Below are positions 52,623-64,000 of a stretch of DNA of 64,000 nucleotides, piece after piece. The stretch's first letter is position 1; every line of letters starts with the position of its first letter. This DNA comes from Paraphaeosphaeria minitans (taxonomy: Eukaryota; Ascomycota; Dothideomycetes; Pleosporales; Didymosphaeriaceae). The DNA is taken from positions 558,001 through 622,000 of the forward strand of contig WJXW01000015.1 in assembly GCA_015832175.1 (NCBI GenBank). Direction: 5' to 3'. A program made the translations under genes and the position numbers. The notes under the pieces are model-generated. The model ran no database searches. It saw only the letters and a program-made list of their open reading frames with translations, and was not told where the DNA came from.

Positions 52623-55512
52623 CTAGGGCGAATCAATCGAAAGGTTCAAGGCACAAAGAGCCTGTAGCATGTTCTGAATGATAGTATTCCTTATAATTAG
52701 CAGGTTCGCTGACAACGCACTTTGTTTGTGGATTAGCAAATCTCAGTACTCAGCATAAGAGCCGGCGACAAGTCGTTCACATGAATAGCAGAGCGTGTCA
52801 GCAGATGCTAGCTATCAAATTCTGATATGCTGAGCTTAGCTCTGAGCCATGGGCAGCTACATACCGTGACCGTGTCTGTCGCTGACACCGCATAGGTTCA
52901 GATCACCACCGTTGGCATGTTCTGTGGGGGTTGAAGTAAGCCTATCACGGGCTGGTGGGTGTTCATGGAAGATGCTTATCTGTGCATTTCACACGCGATG
53001 TATGTTACGGCAGCAGCTTTTTGGCCGTTCTTGCTTACGCAGTGCTGTGAACGAGGCCAGAGGAAAGCTATGCAGCTCGTGCAGCCTCTTCGTGAGCGAG
53101 GAAAAAGAGGAGCGAACCCGTATTCGGTTGTGCCTTCGCTGACAACAAATTATGTCTACAGCTGCTTTAACCATCCAGCCTACTGCAGCTTGATCGAAGT
53201 TGTCCGGGAGCTCAATGCGGAAGGTGGAACCAAGCCCCTCGCACGCGGACACAGACGTATGATCCGGTCTACAAAGGTAGGAAGGGCGAATAGTACTACT
53301 TAATATGGTGAAATATTTGTGGATGGCATCCAATTTCAGTGGCTAAAAGAAAAGTGGATGATTTGTGAATCGTTTCACTGATCGCGAAATTACCACGGCC
53401 TAGTCTAAGGCCATCGGTTCATGCTTGCTCCTGCAGCATCAATGTCTGTGCCTCTCCTTGTTCCGATAATCCCTTGACCAGCCCTATAGTTTCCAGAACA
53501 CTGATTGAGCGAGCGCGTCCGATTTGCCGGCCTTCAAGGCGCTCGGCACCGACTTGGGCGCCTTAGTGTTGTTTGCAAGTGCCACTTCTGCGATGTGTAC
53601 ATAGCTCCGCCTGCATCGACGAAGAAGACATACTTGCATTCCATCCACTCATCTCATCCAGTCCGATAGTCTTGCGCTCCATGTTCACATTCCTCGTGAT
53701 TGCATGCACACGGACTTTCGGGGGGTTTTCCGTAGAACGCCATTTTGAAAACATTATTAGGCTTGAGCCGAAAGAGATCACAAGGGCACCTCTTGCAGGC
53801 CGTGTTGTGAATCTGTTCCGGCAACATGCGCGGGTGCCTTCTTCCTGATGCGCAACAGTTAGCGTCGCTCGATGAATGGCAACCTTTGGATTAAAACGAC
53901 AAGTCATTCGTCGAGCCCGCTATACACCTACTTCGAGAAATTATTTCTGTCGCAATGGCGGTGAGGGCAACGATAAGGAACCCTTGAGCAAGATTCATGG
54001 CTTGTCTTGTTGTTGAGACTCGTACGTGTGTTGAAGTGAGAAAGGAATGATCAAGTCAAGGACAGCAGCGTCCCCAATTTATGCACCCTGATGTATCCCA
54101 TCCGTGCATCCGTGCGCAATGATGCCTGCTGCGCAACGAAACGTATCCGACGGCTGCTCAGGGGAGGATCCTGAGACAAACCGGTGAAAACCGAGCTTGC
54201 CCGCCGCTCTTTTCCCTTTATATCAGTGAGGTGCGGAGAAGGAATGAGAGACTGAGTTGATTGTACCAAGCTAACCAGAGGATCCCTTAAGTACGAGGAT
54301 CGTAGTCAGCAGCTAGTTTACATAAGGTCGGTTGTATCATGCGACAGTGCTGAACGTGATGCCAGCTACACTGACACTCAAGATCTCCTCTAGCGTGATC
54401 CTCCGAAGCCAGCTCAAAGACCGCCTCCAGAAACGAAAATTCAACCCTACGTGGCCATCCCCCCTGGCCAAATGTAGATCGTACACAGATGACTTCACCT
54501 CATTTCCAAGCGGATGGCTGCAGTTCCGCAGAGCAGCACCTGAGTGTGAATTGTGGTTAAGTGTTCCCAGATTTCAGGACTGTCCATTCTTTTGACTTTG
54601 TCATACCTGACAGCGCTGATATATCTGCACCACGCGAGAAGAGACCTGAACAGGAACCTTACCCGTACCGTTATTGAGCATTCCTTGCACCCTGTGCATC
54701 TACATGGAGGTGTCTTTTAGGCAGCTCCACCCCATTGGAATTTGTCGAACCTCGGACCCTGCGTCTTGCTCAGTATCTGCTTGCAGCTTCGGAATCCTCA
54801 TGGCTGAACCTTCCAGTAAGCCAGCAGGCTTTTCGTTGCGATCCAGCCGATGCTGTTATCTCCTCACGCGTTATGATGTGGTTTCGCAGTCCTACCACGA
54901 CTCTACGAGAGACACCTCTCACAAGAGGCGCGTTTGTGATAGGCACCAAATTGGATAACCTCCCCGTTCGGACTTTGAGCCGGCTTCGAGTCGTTGCCAA
55001 CACATACTAAGCCCGTCTGCCGGAACCTCTTGCAGCTGGACGAGTCGAAATTCCTCTTTCAGATTCTGCGCTTCACCGGTTGAAAGCACCTGATAGGAAT
55101 ATAACTGGTGTCCTAGTAGTAACACATGGCTGCAAGACTTGATTGAAAGACGGAGTTGGACAGTACGGCGGTTACTACAGAAGCCTTTATAATTTATTGT
55201 ACGATACCCACCCTTGTAATAAAATAACTTGAGACAAGGCTTTTTGGAATAATGGAAGCTTCTGAAGCAAGTTTTAGGGTGGATACTCTCACCGTGAGCA
55301 CTTGAAACATCATGAACAAGAACCGTCAGTACCATAGTGGCCCGTTACCACTATCTTCTCAAGGACAGAAGATGTACAACGGGGTGAGAAAAAACGACTC
55401 GCTCACATTCCATAAAGTAGACGGGACATATCAAGGATATGTTAACGGATTGATATTGTCGCACACTGAGCACGGACCTAGTGTCAAAACCTATGGACGT
55501 GGTGTCGCAGGA
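52623..55512. other. Long gene-poor stretch
   Basis: Several 70-140-codon ORFs on both strands (for example 54735-55010 plus, 55335-54919 minus) overlap one another. None has a motif or a clear exon partner. Confidence 0.3.
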
Positions 55513-56382
55513 TCAAAGTACTTGCAATGCGGCCATTGATGCATAACACGTGCGCTTCAATACAAGCTCTATGCGTTCATCTCCTTTCTCCACGTATTCC
55601 ATCAAATGCTTTTCCAGTAGCCCAAGCTCTGGATCACACCTGTCGCAGCGGCCTTGTTTGCAATCCCTACAGTTGGATTTTATTCGAACGTCGACGCAGA
55701 GTTTTCTGAGCCCAGGAAGTTGCGCGAGGGCCAGGTTATCGGGAACGGGCTGGGGAATGTCGCTCAACCTCTCCACCATGTGCACAGCCCTCCAAGTAAC
55801 CAGATGTATCTCAGCGATCGCTTCTCGCTTCGCTGCCTCAAATGTATCCACAAAGGCATGGAGTCCTTGCTCGCTCTTGATGCGGAAAGCGTTGAATATG
55901 AACGGAATTAGCCTCGCTTCCGCATGGATCCGCCGGCACGTTCTGAGAAGACTTAGGAAGTTCTTCTGTCGGTTCAGAACTCTAGTTGCAATACTTTTAA
56001 CACCGTAGCTGGGCCAGCAGTGCACTTCAAAGACCATTCCGCTCAATGTGTGCACCCAAATCTGATTCCTGAGCTCTGCCGAAAGGCAAAGCAGGGAGGG
56101 CCCTCTGACCGGACCCCTGGGTAAAGTGGTATCCAGCGCCGCCATACGCGATTTAGTCGCCGTCGGTGTCAGCCACCGGGAAGTCACGGAGAATAAAGGA
56201 GGCTCGAAATGCCAGGGTATTGGGTGAGTAGGGCGGTCATCAAGACTGATGGTTAGCCGGGTGTAGAAAGCTACCTTTGTAATGTGTGACAGGACGGAAG
56301 ATACGACAGGACTAGTGCAAGGATTATTGAACCAGGCAATTGCATGCCAAGAAATCATGTGGAACACAGCTTGAGAATCCAT
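55513..56382 (-). CDS. 2EXR/DUF7730-type fungal protein
   Basis: 289 codons from the ATG at 56382, uninterrupted. The centre reads LLCLSAELRNQIWVHTLSGM followed by LLRTCRRIHAEARLIPFIFN, which is the pattern of the fungal 2EXR/DUF7730 family (LP.ElRn.IY...; LL.tCrqi..Ea...fy..n.f). A helical part follows (FVDTFEAAKREAIAEIHLVT), then a Cys cluster CRDCKQGRCDRCD, and a final acidic helix. The function of the family is unknown; an F-box-like adaptor role has been suggested. The first 80 residues are less typical and the true start may be the later ATG before AALDTTLPRGP. Confidence 0.7.
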   Translation of the reverse strand: MDSQAVFHMISWHAIAWFNNPCTSPVVSSVLSHITKVAFYTRLTISLDDRPTHPIPWHFEPPLFSVTSRWLTPTATKSRMAALDTTLPRGPVRGPSLLCLSAELRNQIWVHTLSGMVFEVHCWPSYGVKSIATRVLNRQKNFLSLLRTCRRIHAEARLIPFIFNAFRIKSEQGLHAFVDTFEAAKREAIAEIHLVTWRAVHMVERLSDIPQPVPDNLALAQLPGLRKLCVDVRIKSNCRDCKQGRCDRCDPELGLLEKHLMEYVEKGDERIELVLKRTCYASMAALQVL

Positions 56383-58315
56383 GACAGCGCGTATATGATT
56401 ACAGAAAAGATGATTGTAACTTAGTCATCTTGTTTACTGAAAATGCTGCCTTGAGAATCCCGTCAGAGAGAGCATCTATGATGTGCTCAATTAGCAGTGT
56501 CCAGAAATAGGTCAGCATGTAACGCTAGACCGGTGCATGGAAAATACGATCATCATTCAGCTTACTTCGCCGCGTGATGTTGGGATCGGGAAGAAGTATT
56601 GGCCTCCGAGACGTGTCCTACCGCAGAGAGTACATCTCTCACCAGAGATGCATCTCGATGCATCTGACTATGGGGTCACATTGTGTCTAAATAGAACAAG
56701 GCGTATGGACTCTCAATAGCAATGGCGTGGGGTTGGCTTTCGTGGAGCAACGCTTTTTCATCCGGCAAGAACATTTTTGAGCTGTCGCAGCAGAGCTGTG
56801 GCTGAAAATGGGGGCAAGTCGCACGATATAGTGAGGACCGGGAAGCTGGAATGTACAACGTCATCTGCGGTTGTTACAGCATTTAGCAAACTATCCCCGT
56901 ATCCCTGACCACTTCGCTGTGTTCTCGTTCCCTTTGCATTATGCGGACATTATCCCTTCGAGCCTTACAATCTGGTGCTGATCCCTACCTCCCAACTTCC
57001 ACGGATGATTCCAGGATAAGCTGGCTAGCGTCTGACTGGAGTCGTCCCCTCCGCGTCCTCCCGGACCTTCCTGTTCGGGAAACCTTCGGTTAATAGTTTT
57101 ATACATTTCAGGAGAAACCTTCCCATTCCCAAATAGCACCCAATGAGATGCTTTATTGGTGTAGAATCCGTGATGCTTTCCGGTGTGATCCTAGGAGTGG
57201 TCAGCCTTCTGTCAGATGCGACCTGCGTCGGGATACAACAAACTCTAAGTCCGTATGGCATTTCAAGCTTTCGAGAAGCACAGATACTAGACGCTGTTAC
57301 TATGCATGCGGCATAAGAGGGATGGCTTCATACCGAGAACGACTGAGAGTACGAAGAACATGGGCATGGTGGTGCAGGCGTTGCAAAAACTGTTGGTGTT
57401 TGGTAACAGTATTCTGACCTAGCAGAATTCTCTGCTCTTATGGTAATTATATTGGCCAAAAGGTATTAACGGTGTACATTTCCTGTGTAGGCAGACACTT
57501 GTGAGACGTTTTATCCGTCACCCGCATAGGCCATGTGAAGCGAAAGTGTCAGCTAATGCACATTTTTGCGTGCAGACGTGGGGCATAGTCGCTGGGACTA
57601 AGACGAAAATGAGTAAGGAATTGTTCTTCACTTTAGCCTTCTGCTTACAATTGCGCACGGTATTGATGATGCGTTGGGGACCGGCGCTGTAGGTAAGAAC
57701 TTCCGTCGAGTAAGCTAGTTTAAAAGGAAACACCGCGCCTGGGTCTAGTTTAACACGTAGATAAGTAGTATCATAATGTGAGTACACGATTTGACGGAAC
57801 CTCCAGTTTTTTTTTTTTTTTTTTTTTTTTTTTGGTGGAAAGGCTCTCTATCGACAGTCCGGTGCATCTTTGGAATGATGGTCATTTCCTCAACAGGGCC
57901 CTAGGAGGGCCCAGATGGGATATCAGACAAGTCGTACTCCGTGCAGATAGAGGTGCGTTCCGACGTTGAGACTATTCCAATAAGCATCGTCCTACCCATC
58001 GTTGCCACTGTATCTCGGCTGAGCCAGAATGATGGGAAACAATACTGTTGATGCTGCTGATAGCGCTGAAGGCTGCCGATCCCTGCCGATGTTGCTGATA
58101 CTGCTGATAGTTCTCATTAGGACGTCCGGTTCAATGCGACTAAGCATGTCCGCACGGCCCCATTGTCTCAACAGCCACGATACCAGCAAACACAGACTCG
58201 GGCCGCTACATGGGTGAAAGCTTATAAGGAATGCTATTTCTCTGTAAATTCGCGGTTTTTAAGACGCTACCCACGCCGAGTTCACGTTGTATAAGTTCAC
58301 CCCGCCACCTAGTAT
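56383..58315. other. Gene-poor, contains a T27 run
   Basis: No gene was recognised. Minus-strand frames at 56939-57261 overlap in two phases. The only marked feature is the homopolymer at 57807-57833. The last 100 bases should include the promoter of the peptide transporter. Confidence 0.3.
57807..57833. repeat. T27 homopolymer
   Basis: Twenty-seven Ts, seen directly. On the minus strand it would be a poly(A) run, as left by a retroposed RNA, but no element body or target duplication was seen beside it. Confidence 0.9.
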
Positions 58316-60190
58316 ATGACTCAACTCCTCATGGAAGGTGTTCCTATGACAAGTGGTGCGAAGAGCGGAAGCAGGCTCCACACTGAGGAACTCTCCGCTT
58401 ACAAAATATCTTTATCGTCAAACAGCTCGGAAGGCCTACGTCGTGTACGGGATGATATTCCGGTACGTCTATGGACAGTCGCTTCAATTAGCTTTTGGGA
58501 AAAAGCAGCCTTCTGGGGCTTGTGAGTAGCCTGTCTGCGTTTTTTCATAGGTAGGCTAATGCATAATAGGACGGCACCGTGGCAGAACTATATGCAGCAC
58601 CCTCCTCGGCTCACTCACAAAGAGACTCCTGGTGCACTTGACCTGGGCCAGGTGAAAGCTACACGCATCTACTGCGCCTTTTACATCGCCTACTATGTCT
58701 CTCCGATGCTTTTCGCTATCGTGTCCGATTCTCGTCTGGGCCGATACAAAACTCTCTTCGTTTGTTTAGTGCTCTTCAACTTGGGCTGCGCAGCGATGAC
58801 ACTTAGCTCGTTGCCTTCGAGTCTCGCTGCAGGCTGGGGCTTACCAGGCCTCATTATAGCCATGATATGTGTGGCCCTAGGAGGTGGCGGTTTCGAGTCC
58901 AACATGGCAGCATTCTTAGCTGATCAGTATGCCGAGACCGAACCGCGCATCAAGACATTATCTTCCGGGGAAGAGGTGCTCACAGATCGAGTCCTCACAA
59001 TCGAATATATCTATAGTCTGAACTATTGGCTAGGTAACGTTGGATCGCTATCCTGGTTTGCTGTCGTAACTCTGGAAGAGAACGTCAGCTTCGCAGCGGC
59101 ATACGGTCTGTGTTTCGGGTTCGTATCTATCTCGCTGCTCACGCTACTAGCTGGAAGAGGATATTTCTTAAGGGTGCCGCACGAATCCAAAATCTTCACT
59201 CAGGCGAGTCGGGTATTGCTCTGCGCTTCTCGAAATGGTTTTCGACTCGCCTGCGCTGAACCCGAGTACCAACTCGAGCATCGCCGCAAGGTCGTTCCCT
59301 GGAGTGGTCAGTTGGTTCGCGAACTTCGTCGAGCGTTGCAAGGGTGCCGAGTCTTGCTCGCTTTCATCGTGTTCTACATTTGCTTTGATCAGATGCAGAA
59401 CAACTTGATATCGCAATCCGCGCAGATGGAAACCAGCGGTACCCCGAACGACATGCTTCCGGCCATGAACCAAGTGGGTTGCATCCTCTTCACACCCTTC
59501 ATACATCATGTCATCTACCCTCTGCTCCACAAGCGCCATATATACCTCCAGCCGATCACGCGCATGACTATCGGGTTCGGATTCGTGGTGTCTTCGATGG
59601 CATACGCTGCAATCGTGCAGAACATCATCTACTCTTCAGGGCCATGCTACGATCATCCGCGAGCATGTAGCTCGGTCGCAAACCGCGAGCCAAACCACGT
59701 CAATGTCTGGATTCAGGCACCGGTATTCTTCCTCATCGCCATGGGCGAGGTGTGGGCGTACGTCACGGCGCTCGAGATCGCGTACAGCCACGCTCCGAAG
59801 AATATGAAGTCCGTGATCCAAGCCATCTTCCCACTCATGGCGGGGATTGGATCAGCGTCCGCAATGGGACTGACAACGTTCGCTCACGACCCGAATCTCG
59901 TGACCTTCTACGCGTCCTTAGCCGGCGGGATGGCTATCACAACGGTTGCCTTCAGGCTCATGTTCCGCAAGCACGATAGAGACCACGCCGAGAACAAGAG
60001 TGATGCGTCTGTGAATATCGCAGACACTCCGTCGACGCGACGCAGTGAGCGCACAAGCATGATTGCAGACCTTGTTCCGGAGCCAGGACATGCTGACACG
60101 AAGCTTAGTTTGATCACCCTCCCGTACGCCAACAGTGGACTGGTCTCTCCGAAGCACTCCAATCTCACAGCCACAACGATCGTGAGCTAA
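58316..60190 (+). CDS. POT/PTR2-family peptide transporter
   Basis: Two exons, 58316-58521 and 58570-60190, with a 48-nt intron (GTGAGT...TAG); coding sum 1827 nt, 608 aa, no lesion. Across the junction the protein reads SFWEKAAFWGL-TAPWQNYMQ, typical of the first two helices of fungal proton-coupled oligopeptide transporters. Other landmarks are YYVSPMLFAIVSDSRLGRYK (the PTR2 signature region), GGGGFESNMAAFLADQYAE, IEYIYSLNYWLGNVGSLS, DQMQNNLISQSAQMETSGTP and EIAYSHAPKNMKSVIQAIFP. About 12 membrane helices with cytosolic ends and a Ser/Thr-rich tail are expected. It imports di- and tripeptides with protons at the plasma membrane. The best-preserved gene in the right half. Confidence 0.92.
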
Positions 60191-63100
60191 TAACATGGGA
60201 TTGCGTTCGGGGTCGACGGCAGCCGTGTCGTACCAGGTGACTCCACCGTCGAGCCCGTCCAAGGTCAGCAGGCACCCGCCCCGGTCCCAGAGCTGGCTCA
60301 TCCAGTACAAAGCCTCCCATCACCACCTCGAAGCCCGTCCAAGAGCACACGGAAGCTCCAGAAACGACAGCCCCGGTTCTCAATGGTCTTCTAGCGTGGA
60401 ATGACTTCCGCTTCCACACCTCATTCCAGCCCATCCCTCGATGGTCACCTCGTCACCTGGGCACCCGAGATGAGGGAGTTGCACATGAATTCACAGGAGC
60501 AACGGTGGTGAAGAGCGCTTGCATCAATGGCAAGAACCGTCTTGCCTGTATCGAGCCGAAATAGGGTAGCCGTCCAAGCGCCATCCCACGCGTTGTCTGG
60601 AAAACGATGCCGAACCGAAGAAACCCACAAACACTTGACCTCTCATTCGCCGTGATCCCTGCGTCTACCACGAGCTCTCCCTTTTCGAAACGATCCCTCT
60701 CTTACTTACCTGCAGCCATGTCGTGCTAAATTGCATCCTTGACGCCAAAGTGGTAGAGTTTTGCACACATTTGGCAGGTCAAACATTGTTCCCGTTTCAT
60801 ATGTCTCGATCCGTCTGCTTGAAAACCCGACCCGCTATGACATGGGTGTCGCACGCGTACATAGCATTCGTTTCAATAGATACCACATGAGTTTCGTTAT
60901 TTGGCCACACACGATAGGAGAGATTGCGCGCAGGCTTCGTGGATGGAGGACAGCAACAAAAGGATAGATCCACAATTGTGATTATCGAGTTCATTGTGGT
61001 TCTGTACTGCTGCTTGACGACTACATACATGCAGACAATAAGATGGCACAGCTGAAGATGCAAGTAACGTTATGCGAAAAAGCAAAAATCGTGATGCCCA
61101 CAATTAGAATGAATGACTTTATCATAGCGACTACTAGTGATACGCACTAACTTTTCACTACTGGCCGCGCTCATCGTTCCTGTCAGCTTAGAATGTGAGG
61201 ATCGATTCTGGTATATAGCAGCTGCACAACTATCGGGCCAAGACGAAAGCCTTTATAGAGAAACACATGCACAGGGACCTAAGTGGAGTAGAAGAGAGCC
61301 GCCTGCGTTCAGATGTTTCTACACTAGATTCAAGTTTCAAGCACTAGTATCTCGATGGGCTGATTGCCGCACAATTGAAACTCCCCCGTCCACAAATTCT
61401 CTGAAAGAAAAGGTGGAACGGCCTTGATCCATTAATTTCTCTCGTAGAATCGGGCTTGCCCATCTTGGAATGACATGGCTTTAATATGACCCCTTGTTTC
61501 TCATCCCGTGGCTTGTACAGTACTGTAGGCGGGCCCGAACAGGAGAAATGGGTGCTGTTGAGTGCGGCGGTGGAAGCACTTGGGCCTATGCAGGACCGCC
61601 GTTGCAAAAGTTCCTCGTCGAAGCGGAAGATGCACTTGTTGTCGACAATTGCTGTTCCCCGTGTTTTGGTGCTGTAGTGCGGTCTACAGCCTTAAACCAC
61701 ACGCCGTGACAGGAGAGCCTAACCGGCTGTTGCCGTGTACTCCTGATGGGTATGGATCCGGATTTTGAAGGTATGGGGATGTTATGAAGTTAGTGTGGCT
61801 TCGCTGAATTAGACCCTGGGGAGGCGTTATGTTCCTATGGCCCTGCAACACACCCTCTTATATAGACCGGTATAGCGACCAAAGTAGCGAGAAGGATGTT
61901 GGGAAGGCGACATTGCCTATACCTCTTCATAGTAAGCACGGCATGGACATTGGTACGCTTTTAATCACTTCTGTCGAGGCTTGCCCAGAGACCAGCGCAT
62001 GCACCCACGAACGAGAGCACGACCGAGAGCATATGCGAGCGAGAGATGATGATGGTGAGACTAAAATTGCGCATTAAGATTCTAAAGCACCAGAACTAGA
62101 GACTCGTGACAGGAGGAAGAAGCTGCTCTTTGATTAGCGACATTGATGATAAAATAAGAATGTAAGACGAAGGCAGCTCAGTACGATTATGTGGTGTACT
62201 GCTTGCTGACTTTCCAGCGCGCTTCTAGGTGTGTGTTAGCCTCACGTTATGTACACGAACATGGAATGGTTGTATGCCCTTATTTACTGACAGCAGATAG
62301 TTATATCAAGCGTTAAATGCATAGGTGTCACACTGACTATTGAAAACTCCATTAACTTACGTTACTAAAGGCTAACCATGCGTATTATCTATACGCCGAT
62401 CGAGAGTAAAATCATAGATAAGCCCACCCGATGATAAACAGTCGCGCTCTTGATGGATTACATGCACACGAAGTAGTTGATAGTGATTAAAGTCGACAGC
62501 CGAGCTGTTGCCAAGCTGGAGGCACAGACCCTCATCTCGGCATTTCCCGTTATGCCTTCTGAGTTACCAGCGCAGCCACTGCTACGTTAGCTAGGAGCCT
62601 TTGCGCGAGCTGGAAGCGCTACAAGCTGAGGATATCTGAAAGTCACGTCTTTTGCCGTTATAGTAAAGGCCAGCCAGACAGCACGACGTGCAGGTATTCA
62701 CATGAGGTGACGTTATTGTCTCGGGCCCTTTGCACTTGTCATCTGGACCACACACGGTGGGAAGATCAAGAATGCTCAACCAGAAACAGGGGAGCCGCTG
62801 CAGATATGCGCACTCGAGTCAGATGGGCTATGTTAGCGCCACTGGCGATGGTGCTACCGACAACTGGCGCACTGGGGTGATGAGCCTTCCGAGCTCCAGT
62901 GGCGCATACGTGGAAGCAGAGGGCTGCATGGAGTAGGTCGAAGCAGGTTTACGGCGACCTGCTGTTGGCGTCTTGATACTAAGCCGTCGTCACTGTTGTA
63001 GTGTTTGTAAACGCCACCAGGGCCATGAGCAATTGATTAGAGCTTGTATTGGCGTGGCGAGATAGGTGAAACGCGGGGCACTTTGTTTGAGCCGAGTCTA

Positions 63101-63379
63101 GCACCCGGCTCACGCTCCTCAATGTGTGCCTATATCTTATATCACAGGCAATTCATAGCCAACATCAAATCACATTCGTACCTAACATTGAAAAGCCAGT
63201 AGCTTTACGTTCTCGAAGAATCTCTTGTATAGAGTTGAAGGGATCGTGCCAACAACCCTCATCAAATTAGCTATCGACCCATCTAGATTTCCAGACATCG
63301 ATCGTCGACGTATATGCCTTCACACAGGCCAATTCGATCATCAGATTCTCGAGGTCTGTAAATCTAAGCGACTACTAAG
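60191..63379. other. Long gene-poor stretch
   Basis: No supported gene. A minus-strand Cys-rich frame (62779-62591, VCGPDDKCKGPETIT ... NTCTSCCLAGLYYN) lacks an ATG and could be an isolated exon. The 60.2-60.7-kb part is GC-rich and downstream of the transporter. The stretch 61.8-62.6 kb has nothing of note. Confidence 0.3.
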
Positions 63380-64000
63380 CTACATGATACCCTGGCGAAT
63401 GATGCTTGCTGTTCTCTGCCGCTTCCGCGTCTGCGTTTTCGCGTCGTCACCCGAAACCCTCCCATCACCCACCTTACGTTCATCGCAGTCTGTCATAGGC
63501 TTGTTGTGTTTCGCAAGTGGCGCGTCCTGTGCGGCCTCCACGTTGCATGGTGGATTGCGGCTTTCAGGTTGGCCTCGACGAGGGGTATGTGCAGCCACGG
63601 TATACCCAACAGCCTTTCTTCGGTAGCTAGATCCCAAACCATATTCTCTTCCAGTCGGAGGATCCTCGAAGTGGACGGCGAGTACGTCTGGCGGCTCATA
63701 AGTCTCTACCTCGTCTCCAGACTCGCCGGCCGAAGATGTGTGAGCCAGGCTATCCGCAGGCAATCCATCTTCTCCATCTTGATCTTCCTCTTCGACCGAC
63801 GGCAACACGCTTCGATGAGTCTTAAGTTCAGCTGCAGCAACCCCAGTTACCACACTGCGTGGCGCTAGCTGCGCGCATGCGTTAGTATAGGTCCCTTTTT
63901 AGTCAGGCAACAACGTACCGGCTGAAGTGACTCGTTTCCTTGGGCTTTAGCGTCGCCTGATTTCACATACATCTTCATGAGCTCCATGAGCACTGCATCC
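63380..64000 (-). CDS. 3' part of an unknown gene, runs off the right edge
   Basis: Two exons: 64000-63919 and 63868-63380, joined by a 50-nt intron (GTACGT...GCGCAG with a CTAAC branch). The first encodes LMELMKMYVKSGDAKAQGNE. The second encodes a charged, probably disordered tail: EEEDQDGEDGLPADSLAH, YEPPDVLAVHFEDPP and a basic end KTQTRKRQRTASIIRQ. The N-terminal part is outside the window. The good splice signals and clean frames favour a real gene; the family cannot be judged. The basic tail suggests a nuclear protein. Confidence 0.5.

Noticed and set aside
61137..61427. Small secreted-protein-like ORF
   Set aside because: The hydrophobic start depends on a GTG, not an ATG, and no upstream exon was seen.
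1..64000. CRISPR array, prokaryotic operons, riboswitches or a giant Starship-type element
   Set aside because: Interspersed repeats with spacers and ribosome-binding sites are absent, genes have spliceosomal introns, and I saw no DUF3435 tyrosine recombinase that would mark a Starship.

Overview
The window looks like nuclear DNA of a filamentous ascomycete (Pezizomycotina, possibly a dothideomycete). Genes are split by short GT-AG introns of about 45-80 nt. Families include Zn2Cys6 and fungal-specific transcription factors, a fungal half-size ABC transporter, a POT/PTR2 peptide transporter, a 2EXR/DUF7730-type protein, a Tad1-like LINE and a Fot1/pogo DNA transposon. There is no prokaryotic or organellar signal, and I found no tRNA or rRNA genes. 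Gene models were built by eye from frame continuity, splice signals and family motifs.

Layout. 1-5 kb: a kinase N-lobe fragment, a Zn2Cys6-ankyrin gene and an unrecognised 237-aa ORF. 6-12 kb: two related alpha/beta hydrolases on opposite strands, one with a stop codon and the other without the catalytic serine, with a weak helical-bundle candidate between them. 12-21 kb, all on the minus strand: a four-exon transcription-factor-domain gene, a Zn2Cys6 regulator with a one-base frameshift, and an HMT1-like ABC transporter with several lesions. A copy of the promoter and first exon of the 12-kb regulator lies at 21.1 kb. 22.5-30 kb: a 52-bp palindrome, a 539-aa orphan gene, a gene cut off by a dispersed repeat, a short Asn/Ser-rich ORF and two minisatellites.

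30.7-43 kb is dominated by mobile DNA. It holds an intact Fot1-like transposon, a second copy of the dispersed repeat, a decaying JmjC-domain gene, and a full-length LINE with two intact ORFs and a perfect 15-bp target-site duplication. The LINE separates the JmjC gene from a small MADS-like ORF, next to which is a coiled-coil gene. 44-49 kb is gene-poor and carries more short Asn/Ser/Gln-rich ORFs with a duplicated 130-bp block. 49.5-64 kb is more ordinary: an unknown gene, a damaged FAD-linked oxidoreductase, a 2EXR/DUF7730-type gene, an intact peptide transporter and a gene running off the right edge.

The genes do not form an obvious biosynthetic cluster. The picture is an accessory, repeat-rich stretch in which many genes are broken by single-base events (stop codons and one-base deficits in short homopolymers). 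Some of these may be assembly errors. The best candidates for new biology are the JmjC/MADS-like/coiled-coil group split by the LINE, the short Asn/Ser-rich ORF family, and the hydrolase pair with complementary catalytic defects.
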